From positions 1-64,000 of the forward strand of contig NZ_JACJRT010000001.1 in NCBI RefSeq assembly GCF_014697415.1: 64,000 nt of DNA, written 5' to 3'. Positions 49,147 to 56,814 of the stretch are shown piece after piece (position 1 is the first letter of the stretch; every line of letters starts with the position of its first letter). The stretch comes from Cyanobium sp. FACHB-13342 (GTDB lineage Bacteria > Cyanobacteriota > Cyanobacteriia > PCC-6307 > Cyanobiaceae). Both the position numbers and the translations under genes were made by a program. Below the pieces are notes generated by a model, which was given only the letters and a program-made list of their open reading frames with translations, was not told where the DNA came from and searched no databases.

Positions 49147-49581
49147 TCAGGCTAGGCATGCCAGCAGGGCATCGATACCAGCCTGGGCCACGATCAGATC
49201 CTGCTCGGCGGTGCCGGAGCCGACGCCGATAGCCCCCACCAGGCAGCCACTCACCATGATCGGTAGCCCGCCGCGGAGGTTGGTGAAGCGGCCCTGGGTG
49301 GCCGCGACCAGTCCTGCCGCCAGCGGCTCGGCCAATTCGCCGCTGGGCTTGGCGGATGAGGCGGCCGTGACGGCCTTCTGGGTGGCGGACCACTGGCTGA
49401 GCACCTTGGCGCCATCCATGCGCAGGAAGGCGAGCAGATGGCCGCCGCGATCGACGATGGCGATGCACTGGGGAACGCCGATCTCCTGGGCTTTGGCCGT
49501 GGCTGCCTGCAGCACGATCAGCGCCCCTTCGCTGCTCAGTTCGAGACGGTTCTGCAGAACGGCCATGGCCGATGGACCCAT
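49147..49581 (-). CDS. GlcG/HbpS-family protein
   Basis: This is a 144-residue protein from ATG 49581, with GGGAG 10 bases upstream; ATG 49566 is possible. Blocks are LSSEGALIVLQAATAKAQEI, CIAIVDRGGHLLAFLRMDGA, then FTNLRGGLPIMVSGCLVGAI, GVGSGTAEQDLIVAQAGIDA, the GlcG/HbpS pattern. Relatives bind haem or cobalamin or are linked to glycolate and propanediol genes. No signal peptide, so cytoplasmic. It is divergent from the AEC permease. Confidence 0.85.
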   Translation of the reverse strand: MGPSAMAVLQNRLELSSEGALIVLQAATAKAQEIGVPQCIAIVDRGGHLLAFLRMDGAKVLSQWSATQKAVTAASSAKPSGELAEPLAAGLVAATQGRFTNLRGGLPIMVSGCLVGAIGVGSGTAEQDLIVAQAGIDALLACLA

Positions 49582-49737
49582 CGGGGATAACTCCCATGAT
49601 CCCGTTGCTGTCAGGCTCCGCCAAGGCGGCCGGCCAGCGCTTGCGCAATTGATGCTGCCGCAGGATCATGGCTGTGGCCCCCTTTCTTGGATGCTGCTGA
49701 TCCATGGGGATGGCCTCTGTTCCAGCCTCACCGCCGG

Positions 49738-50670
49738 GTGGTTGCCGTGGCTGACGTGCTGCTGGCCCTCGGGCTGATTGCCTTGCTGGGCAGCCTGCTG
49801 CGCTATTGGCTCCCCGACTTCGATGTGGAAGCTGCCCGCCGCAGCATCGGCGTGCTGGTGCTGAATGTGTTCCTGCCGGCCCTGGTGTTTCGGGTGATCT
49901 GCAGCGTGCCGAGTGGCCCGGAAATGGTGCAGATCCCTCTGGTCATGGGGATCGCTGTGGTCTGCTGCCTGGGGCTGGCCCTCCTGCTCTTTCGACCCCT
50001 GGCGATGCCTGCTGAGGAGAAGGGGGCGCTGGTTCTGGCCAGTGCCTTTGGCAATGTCACCTATCTGGGGCTGCCGGTGCTGCAGGGTCTGTTCCCAGGG
50101 CTTGCGCTGCAGGTGGCCAAGGTGGCGATCCTCAGCGAGGTGACCACCACGCCCCTCAATCTCAGCGTGGGGGTGGCGCTGGGCGAGAGCTTCAGGGGCA
50201 CGGTGAGTCGCGGCGTCTGGCGTCAGGCCCTGCGCGCGGTGGTCACGATGCCGGCGCTCTGGGCCATCGTGCTGGCCCTTGTCTGGACCGGTAGCGGCAT
50301 ACCAGTGCCGGGGTTTCTGATGGAGGCCACCCGGATACTTGGCAACACGGTGACCGGGTTGATGATGTTGTCGCTGGGGATGGGCCTGCGTTATCGCAGC
50401 CTGCACCGGCCTTGGCCGTTGCTGCTGGCCAGCACCATCAAATTGCTGGTTTCGCCGCTGGTGGTGCTGGCCGCCGCCCGCTGGATCGGCCTGGAGCAGC
50501 CCTACCTTCAGGCCGTGGTGCTGGAGGGTGCGATGCCCACCCAGCTGCTCACCTTCGTGATCGCCGATCGGGTGGGCCTGGATGTGGAGCGCTTGGCGCT
50601 TTGCATTCTGCTCAACACCGCAGCTTCATTCGTGACGATTCCCCTGCTGCAAGGCTGGTTGTTGAGCTGA
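49738..50670 (+). CDS. AEC-family (auxin efflux carrier-like) permease
   Basis: This is a protein of about 310 residues with ten helices in two five-helix repeats. GTG 49738 is used as start; the frame is open to 49687. Family blocks are SIGVLVLNVFLPALVFRVIC, ALVLASAFGNVTYLGLPVLQ and GNTVTGLMMLSLGMGLRYRS, then EGAMPTQLLTFVIADRVGLD. Bacterial members move malate, malonate or amino acids, and the substrate here is unknown. Confidence 0.83.
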   Translation: MVAVADVLLALGLIALLGSLLRYWLPDFDVEAARRSIGVLVLNVFLPALVFRVICSVPSGPEMVQIPLVMGIAVVCCLGLALLLFRPLAMPAEEKGALVLASAFGNVTYLGLPVLQGLFPGLALQVAKVAILSEVTTTPLNLSVGVALGESFRGTVSRGVWRQALRAVVTMPALWAIVLALVWTGSGIPVPGFLMEATRILGNTVTGLMMLSLGMGLRYRSLHRPWPLLLASTIKLLVSPLVVLAAARWIGLEQPYLQAVVLEGAMPTQLLTFVIADRVGLDVERLALCILLNTAASFVTIPLLQGWLLS

Positions 50671-50681
50671 AGGCCACCAGC

Positions 50682-50903
50682 TCACAGCGAGCGGTCACAG
50701 CTGACATCGGTCCAGCCCTGGCAGCGTCTGGTGAGCACGGGGATGCAGTTCACCCCGGCGTAGTGCCTGAACCAATGCGAGGGCATGCAGACCTGGCGGC
50801 TGCGGGTTGTCACGAGCACCTCGCTGACGAGGTAGGGCCACGCCTCGATCGGGGCTTCAAGTCGGGCGGCCAGGGCCGCAGGCCGGGGCAAGGGCACACC
50901 CAT
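50682..50903 (-). CDS. Conserved cyanobacterial small protein
   Basis: This 73-residue frame has a core PIEAWPYLVSEVLVTTRSRQ, VCMPSHWFRHYAGVNCIPVL that looks like a folded domain with conserved Trp, His and Cys. It is convergent with the AEC permease. No function assigned. The start (ATG 50903) overlaps nothing. Confidence 0.5.
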   Translation of the reverse strand: MGVPLPRPAALAARLEAPIEAWPYLVSEVLVTTRSRQVCMPSHWFRHYAGVNCIPVLTRRCQGWTDVSCDRSL

Positions 50904-51003
50904 GCGTCACTCCAAATGCGTACACCTGGTCGAGCACGGTTGGAGCGGGTTGACTGCCGCAGCCCTCGGGGCTGGATACGGTTCGGGGAGAGAAGAGGTG
51001 TCG

Positions 51004-51198
51004 ATGCTCCGCGAACTCGTGCTGGCGATCGGCATCCCCCTGCTGGTGCTGCTGCTGGCGGGGCTGGCCCTGAAGCAGTGGGGTGATCGGCTGCCGACGT
51101 GGCTGCAGCGGTTGGCCGAGCGCCCGTCCTGGCTGTGGAACGCAGGCATCGGGGTGATCATTGGCCTGTCGCTGTTGCGCTGGCTGTTGCAGCGCTGA
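51004..51198 (+). CDS. Small two-helix membrane protein
   Basis: This 64-residue protein starts at ATG 51004 after GGGAGAGAAGAGG. Helices are VLAIGIPLLVLLLAGLAL and NAGIGVIIGLSLLRWLL, with a Trp-rich amphipathic link between. Function unknown. Confidence 0.6.
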   Translation: MLRELVLAIGIPLLVLLLAGLALKQWGDRLPTWLQRLAERPSWLWNAGIGVIIGLSLLRWLLQR

Positions 51199-51220
51199 AG
51201 CTCACAGGCCGCTACCAGGC

Positions 51221-51382
51221 ATGGAGTGCTCGGAATGCCTTGATCCAGATGTCAGCGTTGACCTTGGCCAAGTCTGCTTGGGGCTTCCTCAGCACGCGAT
51301 CTGCTTTGCATCCAACAAGACAGGGGAGCTGCTGATGCAGGGTGAGACCGAAACTCATGGTCACGCCCAGAGGGCCAGCTGA
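51221..51382 (+). CDS. Possible Cys-rich small protein, 53 aa
   Basis: The frame reads MECSECLDPDVSVDLGQVCL, GLPQHAICFASNKTGELLMQ. It has a CxxC at residues 3-6 and Cys 19 and 28, a possible metal site. Support is only the residue pattern. Confidence 0.3.
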   Translation: MECSECLDPDVSVDLGQVCLGLPQHAICFASNKTGELLMQGETETHGHAQRAS

Positions 51383-51431
51383 GCCTCAGCCGCTAGCAGG
51401 AAGTGAAAGAGAAGACTGTGGCCGCGGCTGA

Positions 51432-51707
51432 TCAGCCGCAGACGATGCGCATGACGCGGCCGTCCAAAACGGTCAGGGTCGCGCGATCTTCGCGGTAGTC
51501 CGTGGTCATGGGCGCATTGGGGCCGCCCGCACGGAGCGCGCGGATTCCCGGCATGGCTCGCAGCACCGCCTCGACCTCCGGGTGGGGCTTGCCGATCAGT
51601 GCGGGGAAGGCGGCCTCTTGTGCGGCGCAGGCGCCGCGTTGCATGGGCTCCGCAAAGGCTGCGAAGGGAATGAGCGACAGCAGGGTGAGCGTGGCGCAAG
51701 TCCTCAT
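51432..51707 (-). CDS. Secreted I78-family protease inhibitor
   Basis: This is a 91-residue protein from ATG 51707 with a signal peptide (MRTCATLTLLSLIPFAAFAE). The mature part fits the I78 pattern: CAAQEAAFPALIGKPHPEVE at the front, then APMTTDYREDRATLTVLDGR and VMRIVCG. The two Cys close a disulphide. Such inhibitors block serine proteases, some acting on external elastases. It is probably periplasmic. Confidence 0.78.
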   Translation of the reverse strand: MRTCATLTLLSLIPFAAFAEPMQRGACAAQEAAFPALIGKPHPEVEAVLRAMPGIRALRAGGPNAPMTTDYREDRATLTVLDGRVMRIVCG

Positions 51708-51878
51708 GGGTGCATCATGCCCGCCAAGTCCGGCGGGGCCTGATTGGGGGGTCAGAGCACCGATAACACCGAACATGCGCAGACATCGCCCATGCCCAGC
51801 GCTCCACTGGGAAGCTGTCAGCAGTGCCGACTGAGCGGCTCGCTGGCAAGAACCGCCAGAAACTGCTTTGTGTGTGGC

Positions 51879-52037
51879 TCAGGGGGAGGGGTGAGCGGTT
51901 TCGGGGATTGCAAGAGGATCGGGCAGCCCCTGGCTGATCGCAAGAGCGCGCTTGTAGATGGCGCTTGAGGTCTCGCCGGCAGCCTCCATGGCAATGCGCA
52001 TGTTCTGCCAATAGTGCAATGTTTGGTCTTGCGTCAT
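51879..52037 (-). CDS. Small hypothetical protein, 52 aa
   Basis: ATG 52037 opens MTQDQTLHYWQNMRIAMEAA, GETSSAIYKRALAISQGLPD, ending AHPSP. It follows the 89-residue gene after 16 bases on the same strand, so the two likely form an operon. The helical amphipathic pattern suggests a real protein. No family known. Confidence 0.5.
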   Translation of the reverse strand: MTQDQTLHYWQNMRIAMEAAGETSSAIYKRALAISQGLPDPLAIPETAHPSP

Positions 52038-52053
52038 GAGAGCTACGGCGGTC

Positions 52054-52323
52054 TCAGGCGCAAACGGTCTGTCTGCCGCGCCGCCGGCCCAGCGGTTCGA
52101 TCCATTCGTTCAACACCACCTGGTGCTGGACAAGACGACCTGGCAGGCGGCAGCCAAGGTTGATCTGCCCTTCGTCGACCAAGCGACCCAACCGAATAGC
52201 CAGGGCTTCCTCGTGCCGAACAAAAGCCCCCTGCTGGGAGGCAACCCAAGAGATCTCGCGTTCCGTGATCACGCCGCTGGAGAGGGACTCCAGAAAGACT
52301 TCCCCGACAGTCATGGGAGCCAT
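52054..52323 (-). CDS. Conserved picocyanobacterial protein, 89 aa
   Basis: The protein reads MAPMTVGEVFLESLSSGVIT, EREISWVASQQGAFVRHEEA, then LAIRLGRLVDEGQINLGCRL. The helical pattern (two helices, a charged turn, two more) could be a small winged-helix or regulator, but this is not certain. The start codon lies inside a 22-base palindrome, and no Shine-Dalgarno is visible. With the 52-residue gene it forms a two-gene operon. Confidence 0.65.
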   Translation of the reverse strand: MAPMTVGEVFLESLSSGVITEREISWVASQQGAFVRHEEALAIRLGRLVDEGQINLGCRLPGRLVQHQVVLNEWIEPLGRRRGRQTVCA

Positions 52324-52342
52324 GTAACGAGTTCGTTACATG
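52321..52342. promoter_or_regulatory. Perfect palindrome over a start codon
   Basis: CATGTAACGA-GT-TCGTTACATG has 10-base arms with no mismatch. The outer CAT at 52321-52323 is the ATG of the 89-residue gene on the reverse strand. It could be an operator for autorepression or an RNA hairpin hiding the start. Confidence 0.65.
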
Positions 52343-52503
52343 CTGTCGCGTCCATGGCCTGTCTGTGGCCCGACCGGGCCAGCGACTGGTTGACCACCGC
52401 GTAGCTCAGGGGCGAAGGGCGAGCTGGGCACTGCAGCAGCAATCAGCCCAGCATCCGGATCCAGACCCACCACCACAGCAGGGCCTGGTCAACCTGACCG
52501 ACC

Positions 52504-53610
52504 TCAGGGCATCAGGGTGGTGACGCGCATGGGTTGATCCAAGGGCATGGTTTTGATCTGCCCGCCCGCCAGGGGCAGCTGGTCAAACCTCAGGCTCCGC
52601 AGGTCTGGGTTGTCGTAGGTCTGGATGTAATACACGAGGTTCTTCATGTCGGCGGCGACTGTCCACTCGGTGATTTCGTAGCCCGCCGATGTGTCAGCGC
52701 CGCCGTAGGCGCTGCCCACCGGCAGATTGATGCTGCCGGGCGGAAGATCGAACTGCCCCAAGATGCGAAAGGCAGTGCCCACCTGCTGCTGCGTAGTCAG
52801 GTTGGTGGGCGCATAGCGGGCAAAGGTGAAGGCCTGCACGAAGCGTGAGGAGGAGAGGAAATCTCCCGGCAACCCGTAGAAGCCTTCGCCGGAGCTGGCG
52901 GGAGGTAAGGGCATCCGTCCCGCCTTGAGGGTGGGTGCTGGGTTGTTGCTCATGTTGGCGGCGTCACCCACACTCGCCAGGTGGAAGGCCAGGGGGGGAT
53001 TGTTGGTGTAGACGCCCGTGGGATTTTCCTTTAGTTCCAGGGCGCCATCGATGTATTCCACCGAGAGGGAGCGGCCCTGGTTGTCATGCAGGGTCATGTG
53101 AACGCCCACGGTGCCGCCGAAGGACGCCAACGGTGCTCCATTCACCAGCACCTTCGGGAGCCCGGCCTTCACCTCATCCAGCGTGCCGAACTGACTGAGC
53201 ACGTAGGTGAGCATCTGCCAGCTCACGATCGAGTTGCGCGCCTGAGCGGCAGACACGTTCTGGTACTTGGCCCAGCCCGGGAAATTCAGCATGCCGCCGG
53301 AGAGTCCCTTTTCATTCATGCCGTCGACCACCATGTCGAGGCCGAGAACATTCAGGCCCGCCACGGCATAGCGGGTGGTCCACGGCTTGCCGCTTCCGGC
53401 CTTGCCGTTCGGGCCGACGCCCACCAGCTTCGTGCCGCGCTGGATCAGGATCGCCTTGCTTTTCATCGGCATCCCGAACTCCATAGTGCGCCCATAGACA
53501 CGCCCATTGTCGTTCCCCTTCAGGGTGAAGCTGGTGCAGGCCTCGCTGGTGCCCGTTTGCAGGGCAGCGAGAGCCAGGGCCATGAGGGCGATTTGGGCGC
53601 GCTTGATCAC
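52504..53610 (-). CDS. Secreted choloylglycine-hydrolase-like Ntn hydrolase
   Basis: This is a 368-residue protein with a signal peptide (MIKRAQIALMALALAALQTG, cleavage after SEA). Cleavage would expose Cys25 in CTSFTLKGNDNGRVYGRTME, the N-terminal nucleophile of linear amide C-N hydrolases. Further family residues are GMNEKGLSGGMLNFPGWAKY (substrate loop), GGTVGVHMTLHD, VYTNNPPLAFHL and SSRFVQAFTFARYAP. The group cleaves bile salts, penicillin V or acyl-homoserine lactones. In a free-living cyanobacterium, lactone quenching or another amide is more likely than bile salts. Confidence 0.85.
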   Translation of the reverse strand: MIKRAQIALMALALAALQTGTSEACTSFTLKGNDNGRVYGRTMEFGMPMKSKAILIQRGTKLVGVGPNGKAGSGKPWTTRYAVAGLNVLGLDMVVDGMNEKGLSGGMLNFPGWAKYQNVSAAQARNSIVSWQMLTYVLSQFGTLDEVKAGLPKVLVNGAPLASFGGTVGVHMTLHDNQGRSLSVEYIDGALELKENPTGVYTNNPPLAFHLASVGDAANMSNNPAPTLKAGRMPLPPASSGEGFYGLPGDFLSSSRFVQAFTFARYAPTNLTTQQQVGTAFRILGQFDLPPGSINLPVGSAYGGADTSAGYEITEWTVAADMKNLVYYIQTYDNPDLRSLRFDQLPLAGGQIKTMPLDQPMRVTTLMP

Positions 53611-53842
53611 AATGACGGCGGTGGATTGCTTACTGCAGGTTTTTAGAGTCCCTGGACTGGTGTGGGTGAAGGTCGCGGGATTTCTTCGTAACTCCGATGC
53701 GCCTGTCTCGATGGAAACCCCAGTTCATCGGCCCCACTTTGTCCGGGCAGCGCGCAGGGGCGGTTCCCCGTATCCGGCCGTACCTGCCAGAACGCGCCAG
53801 CAGGCCAAGGATGGATGCGGAAAGAAAGGAGATACCCCCCGC

Positions 53843-54100
53843 ATGCGTGAGGTTGTGTTCCGCGTTCTGGCTGAACGCCCCGGCCACCTGGAAGCCCAGG
53901 CCGACACCCTGCCCATCCACATCACCGCTCCGACCCTGGAGGATCTGCAGCACGAGGCTCGAGAAGCCCTGATTGAGCATGTCGGCCCAGCCCACTGCGC
54001 TTACCGGGTACGCGTGCGCCGCTGCCCAGGTGTTGCTGTGAGCAGCATCCGGCCGCTGGGGCGCTCTGCAGCGCTCTGCCCCGTGAAGCACCCTTCATGA
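53843..54100 (+). CDS. HicB-like small protein
   Basis: This is an 85-residue protein from ATG 53843 with AAAGGAG upstream. The front MREVVFRVLAERPGHLEAQA and THE-like ITAPTLEDLQHEAREALIEH fit the HicB fold: a short beta sheet and a helix with a regulated DNA-free core. No HicA partner and no HTH tail are seen; the tail is Cys/Arg-rich. It may be one of the stand-alone HicB-like proteins of cyanobacteria. Confidence 0.5.
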   Translation: MREVVFRVLAERPGHLEAQADTLPIHITAPTLEDLQHEAREALIEHVGPAHCAYRVRVRRCPGVAVSSIRPLGRSAALCPVKHPS

Positions 54101-54578
54101 ACTCCCATTGCCCCCGATGAAGACCGGTGTCGATCGCCCTCGAGCGCTTGTCAGCCCCTACCGGCAGATCCATCGTGGTTGCAACGGGATTCGGAGGCTC
54201 CATTGATGGAAGACACCCCCCCTGAGCACCAGATAGGAGCGCGCTGACGATCCGGCCCCTGCTCCAACACTCTCAACGGATCCTTGATGTTCCAGGCCGC
54301 AACGGCCGTCCACTGCATCGCCCTAGGTGCCCCGGACCTGACGGAACGTCACCCTCGACACCTGGCCCCAGGTGCCAGCGCCAGCAGCTCCGACCACAAC
54401 TGAAGACTCTTTGATCTGAAAACGATCAACCGACAGCAAAGCTGCGCCCAACCCCCTTGGGAAGGCACCACGGCTGAGCAGACAAACGCCCGGGGCCAAC
54501 GCTCCGGGCTTTGTTGTGTCGAGGTCGCTTCGCCACTCGGGAAAGCTCCAGGCTGCCGCACATTTCAGTGAAGCTGTC
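54101..54578. other. Non-coding region, 478 bases, ending in a terminator
   Basis: No gene is supported. Near 54411-54430 is TTGATCTGAAAACGATCAA, a small inverted repeat (TTGATC ... GATCAA). A strong terminator follows about 60 bases later. Promoter-like DNA before a terminator could encode a short RNA, but this is not shown. Confidence 0.35.
54488..54516. terminator. Probable bidirectional terminator
   Basis: GCCCGG-GGCCAACGCT-CCGGGC forms a GC stem. On the + strand TTTGTTGT follows, and on the reverse strand GTTTGTC follows. It can end the reverse-strand cytochrome gene (stop 54579) and any + strand transcript. Confidence 0.65.
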
Positions 54579-55109
54579 TCAGCGGCCGATCTTGAGAGAC
54601 CTGCGGATCTGATCCAACCAGTTGCCGGGAAGATCTCCGGAGCGCAGATGCAGGCTGGCCATCGACCGGGCCAGCGGCAGGCCACCGCGCCGCAGCACGG
54701 AACCAACATGCATGGCGATGGCCAGGGCGATCAGCAGCCATGCCAGCAGATGCACGCCGTAGACGAGGTGATCGAACTGGCCGTCGCGCAGCCAGTCCTC
54801 GTCCATCAACTTGCCGCTGCCCACAGCCAGGACCAGGGCCAGCAGAGCGATGGCATTGGCTGGCTGGCGCAAGCGAGGCTGGCCGGCCGTGAGGGCATAG
54901 AGGCCGAACAGCAGAGCGACCGGCCAGAGAATCAGCCCGACCGTGCCGTGGATATCGATCCACTCACCGGGAAGCGCGAACGGCAGCCGCCCGAAGCGCC
55001 CGTCATGGCTGGAATAGACCAGCAGTCCCGTGATCCAGGCCAGTGGCACCATCAAGGCGGTGACGCCGTGAAGCAGTCGCAGCAGCGAGGGTTGGTAGGG
55101 ACGGGGCAT
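54579..55109 (-). CDS. Cytochrome b561-like membrane protein
   Basis: This is a 176-residue protein with four helices. His residues sit where b-type haems need them: LLRLLHGVTALMVP (H14), IDIHGTVGLILWPV, FDHLVYGVHLLAWLLIAL and AMHVGSVL. This matches the cytochrome b561/Ni-hydrogenase b-subunit type, moving electrons across the membrane. No partner oxidoreductase is adjacent. It lies 60 bases after the CDF gene on the same strand. Confidence 0.83.
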   Translation of the reverse strand: MPRPYQPSLLRLLHGVTALMVPLAWITGLLVYSSHDGRFGRLPFALPGEWIDIHGTVGLILWPVALLFGLYALTAGQPRLRQPANAIALLALVLAVGSGKLMDEDWLRDGQFDHLVYGVHLLAWLLIALAIAMHVGSVLRRGGLPLARSMASLHLRSGDLPGNWLDQIRRSLKIGR

Positions 55110-55169
55110 GGCGGGGATGGGATTCAGGACTCAGCGGAACGGTCTTCGGAGGGCTGGGGTCCCAAGGGC

Positions 55170-56078
55170 TCAGCCCTGCTCCCAGCGGAAGTTCTGGTCA
55201 TCCCAGGAGGTGGGGTCCTCGATCGGCTCGAGATGGGTCAGCACGTGGGTGCGGGTGAGTGCCGTGGCGATCTCTTGCTCCAGCAGCTCGCACAGGTCAT
55301 GCCCTTGCTGGACACTCCAGTGACCGGGAACCAGGACGTGGAACGACACGAAGCGGCGAGAGCCGGCCACGCGGGTGCGCAGGGCATGGAAGCGGATCTG
55401 CTCCGTTTCGTGTGAGGCGAGCAGCTGCTCCAGCTGGCGTTGTTCCTCGTCCGGCAGCGAGCGATCGAGCAGACCGGAGGCGGTTTCGTGAAACAGCTTC
55501 CAGCCCGTGACAATGATGTTGAGCGCCACCCCGATCGCGATCAGGGGGTCAAGGATCGTCAACCCCGTCAGCTTCACCAGACCGATGCCCAGCACAACGC
55601 CTGCGGAGGTCCAGACGTCGGTCAGCAGGTGGTGGGCATCAGCGCGGAGGGTGATCGAATGAAAGCGGTTCGCGGCTTTCAGCAACACCCAGGCCACCAG
55701 GCCGTTGAGGGCCGTTGCCAGTAGGGAGATGGCCAGGCCTAGGCCCACTTGCTCCAGCGGCTGGGGCTCCTGCAGACGGCCGATGGCGGCATAAATGATC
55801 GCCAGGGCGGCCGCCACGATCAGCACGCTCTCCAGACCGCTGGAGAAGTATTCGGCCTTGAAATGGCCGTAGTGGTGGCTGCGATCGGCTGGCTTGGCGG
55901 CCAACGTCAGCGCCCAGAAGGCACCGAGCGCCGCCACCAGATTCACTCCCGACTCCATCGCATCGGAGAGCAGGCCCACCGAACCGGTCAGGCGCCAAGC
56001 CCAGGTCTTGAGAACGATGGTGGCCACCGCTGCGGCCACCGACAGGAGCATGAAGTGGCGGGGAGAGGCAAACAACAT
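55170..56078 (-). CDS. Cation diffusion facilitator (CDF) exporter
   Basis: This is a 302-residue protein with six helices. The metal site in helix 2 is LLSDAMESGVNL and the one in helix 5 is LRADAHHLLTDVWTS (HxxxD). HHYGHFKAEYFSSGLESVLI is the signature after helix 2. The C-terminal cytoplasmic ferredoxin-like domain ends in THLEPIEDP. CDF proteins export zinc, iron, manganese or cobalt by proton antiport. The AxxxD/HxxxD site with D45 not H suggests a zinc/iron or manganese range. It neighbours a Mnx-type exporter. Confidence 0.9.
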   Translation of the reverse strand: MLFASPRHFMLLSVAAAVATIVLKTWAWRLTGSVGLLSDAMESGVNLVAALGAFWALTLAAKPADRSHHYGHFKAEYFSSGLESVLIVAAALAIIYAAIGRLQEPQPLEQVGLGLAISLLATALNGLVAWVLLKAANRFHSITLRADAHHLLTDVWTSAGVVLGIGLVKLTGLTILDPLIAIGVALNIIVTGWKLFHETASGLLDRSLPDEEQRQLEQLLASHETEQIRFHALRTRVAGSRRFVSFHVLVPGHWSVQQGHDLCELLEQEIATALTRTHVLTHLEPIEDPTSWDDQNFRWEQG

Positions 56079-56100
56079 CGGGATCGTCAGCAGACCTCAG

Positions 56101-56754
56101 TCAACCCAGGGCCTGCTTGAGCGAGAACAGACCGAACACCAGGAACAGTCCGCCGCTGAGTCGATAGAGCAGTTTCTCGCTGATGCGGCCGCCGATCCAC
56201 TTGCCGGCCCCGACCGCCAACCAGGTGACCAGGGCATGCCCGAGCAGGGTGCCGGCCAGCAGGCCCGCGAATGTGAACGCCGGCGCCGTGGCCAGAAAGA
56301 TGGTGGTGAACTGGGTGCGATCGCCCAGCTCAGCGAGGAACACCAGCACGAAGGCTTCCCAGATCACCGCCCAGGTGGTGCTGATGCGGCGGCGGCTTTC
56401 GGCCTCGTTGATTGCCTGCTCAGCTTCCTGCTCTTCCTCGTCCGCCTCATCGGCCCGCATGCCTTGGGCATCGATCAGCAGCTTGACCCCGAAGCCCAGG
56501 AACAGCGCCGCCGCCAGCCAGGGCACCACCGTGGGCGGCAGCAGCTCGCGCAGGCCATAACCCAGGCCCAGCGAAAGGAGGGTGACGGCGGTGAGCGCCG
56601 TGAAGGCGCCGATGAACACATTCCGGCCGCGGTGGCGCGCCGCCAGGATCAATGCCATGAAAAAGGTCTTGTCACCCAGTTCGGCCAGGGTGATGGCGGT
56701 GAGGCTGGCCCCGAAGGCCGCCACGCCGGGATCGGAGGGAAGAGGTGCGCTCAT
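56101..56754 (-). CDS. GDT1/UPF0016 (Mnx-type) Mn2+/Ca2+ transporter
   Basis: This is a 217-residue protein from ATG 56754. Two copies of the family motif occur, each at the start of a three-helix repeat: ITLAELGDKTFFMALILAAR and VFLAELGDRTQFTTIFLATA. Between them is an acidic loop (ADEADEEEQEAEQAINEAES). Cyanobacterial single-gene members (Mnx) move manganese from cytoplasm to thylakoid lumen. It starts the reverse-strand group GDT1-CDF-cytochrome (23- and 60-base gaps), probably an operon for metal balance. Confidence 0.9.
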   Translation of the reverse strand: MSAPLPSDPGVAAFGASLTAITLAELGDKTFFMALILAARHRGRNVFIGAFTALTAVTLLSLGLGYGLRELLPPTVVPWLAAALFLGFGVKLLIDAQGMRADEADEEEQEAEQAINEAESRRRISTTWAVIWEAFVLVFLAELGDRTQFTTIFLATAPAFTFAGLLAGTLLGHALVTWLAVGAGKWIGGRISEKLLYRLSGGLFLVFGLFSLKQALG

Positions 56755-56814
56755 CGCATCAGAGTGCGGCACACCCCATGAAGAAGTCATGAGGTTTGCG
56801 GCTCTGGCGACGCT

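Noticed and set aside
52504-53610. Bile-salt hydrolase in the strict sense
   Set aside because: The Ntn nucleophile is present, but the organism and signal peptide make an intestinal substrate unlikely; only the broader family is claimed.
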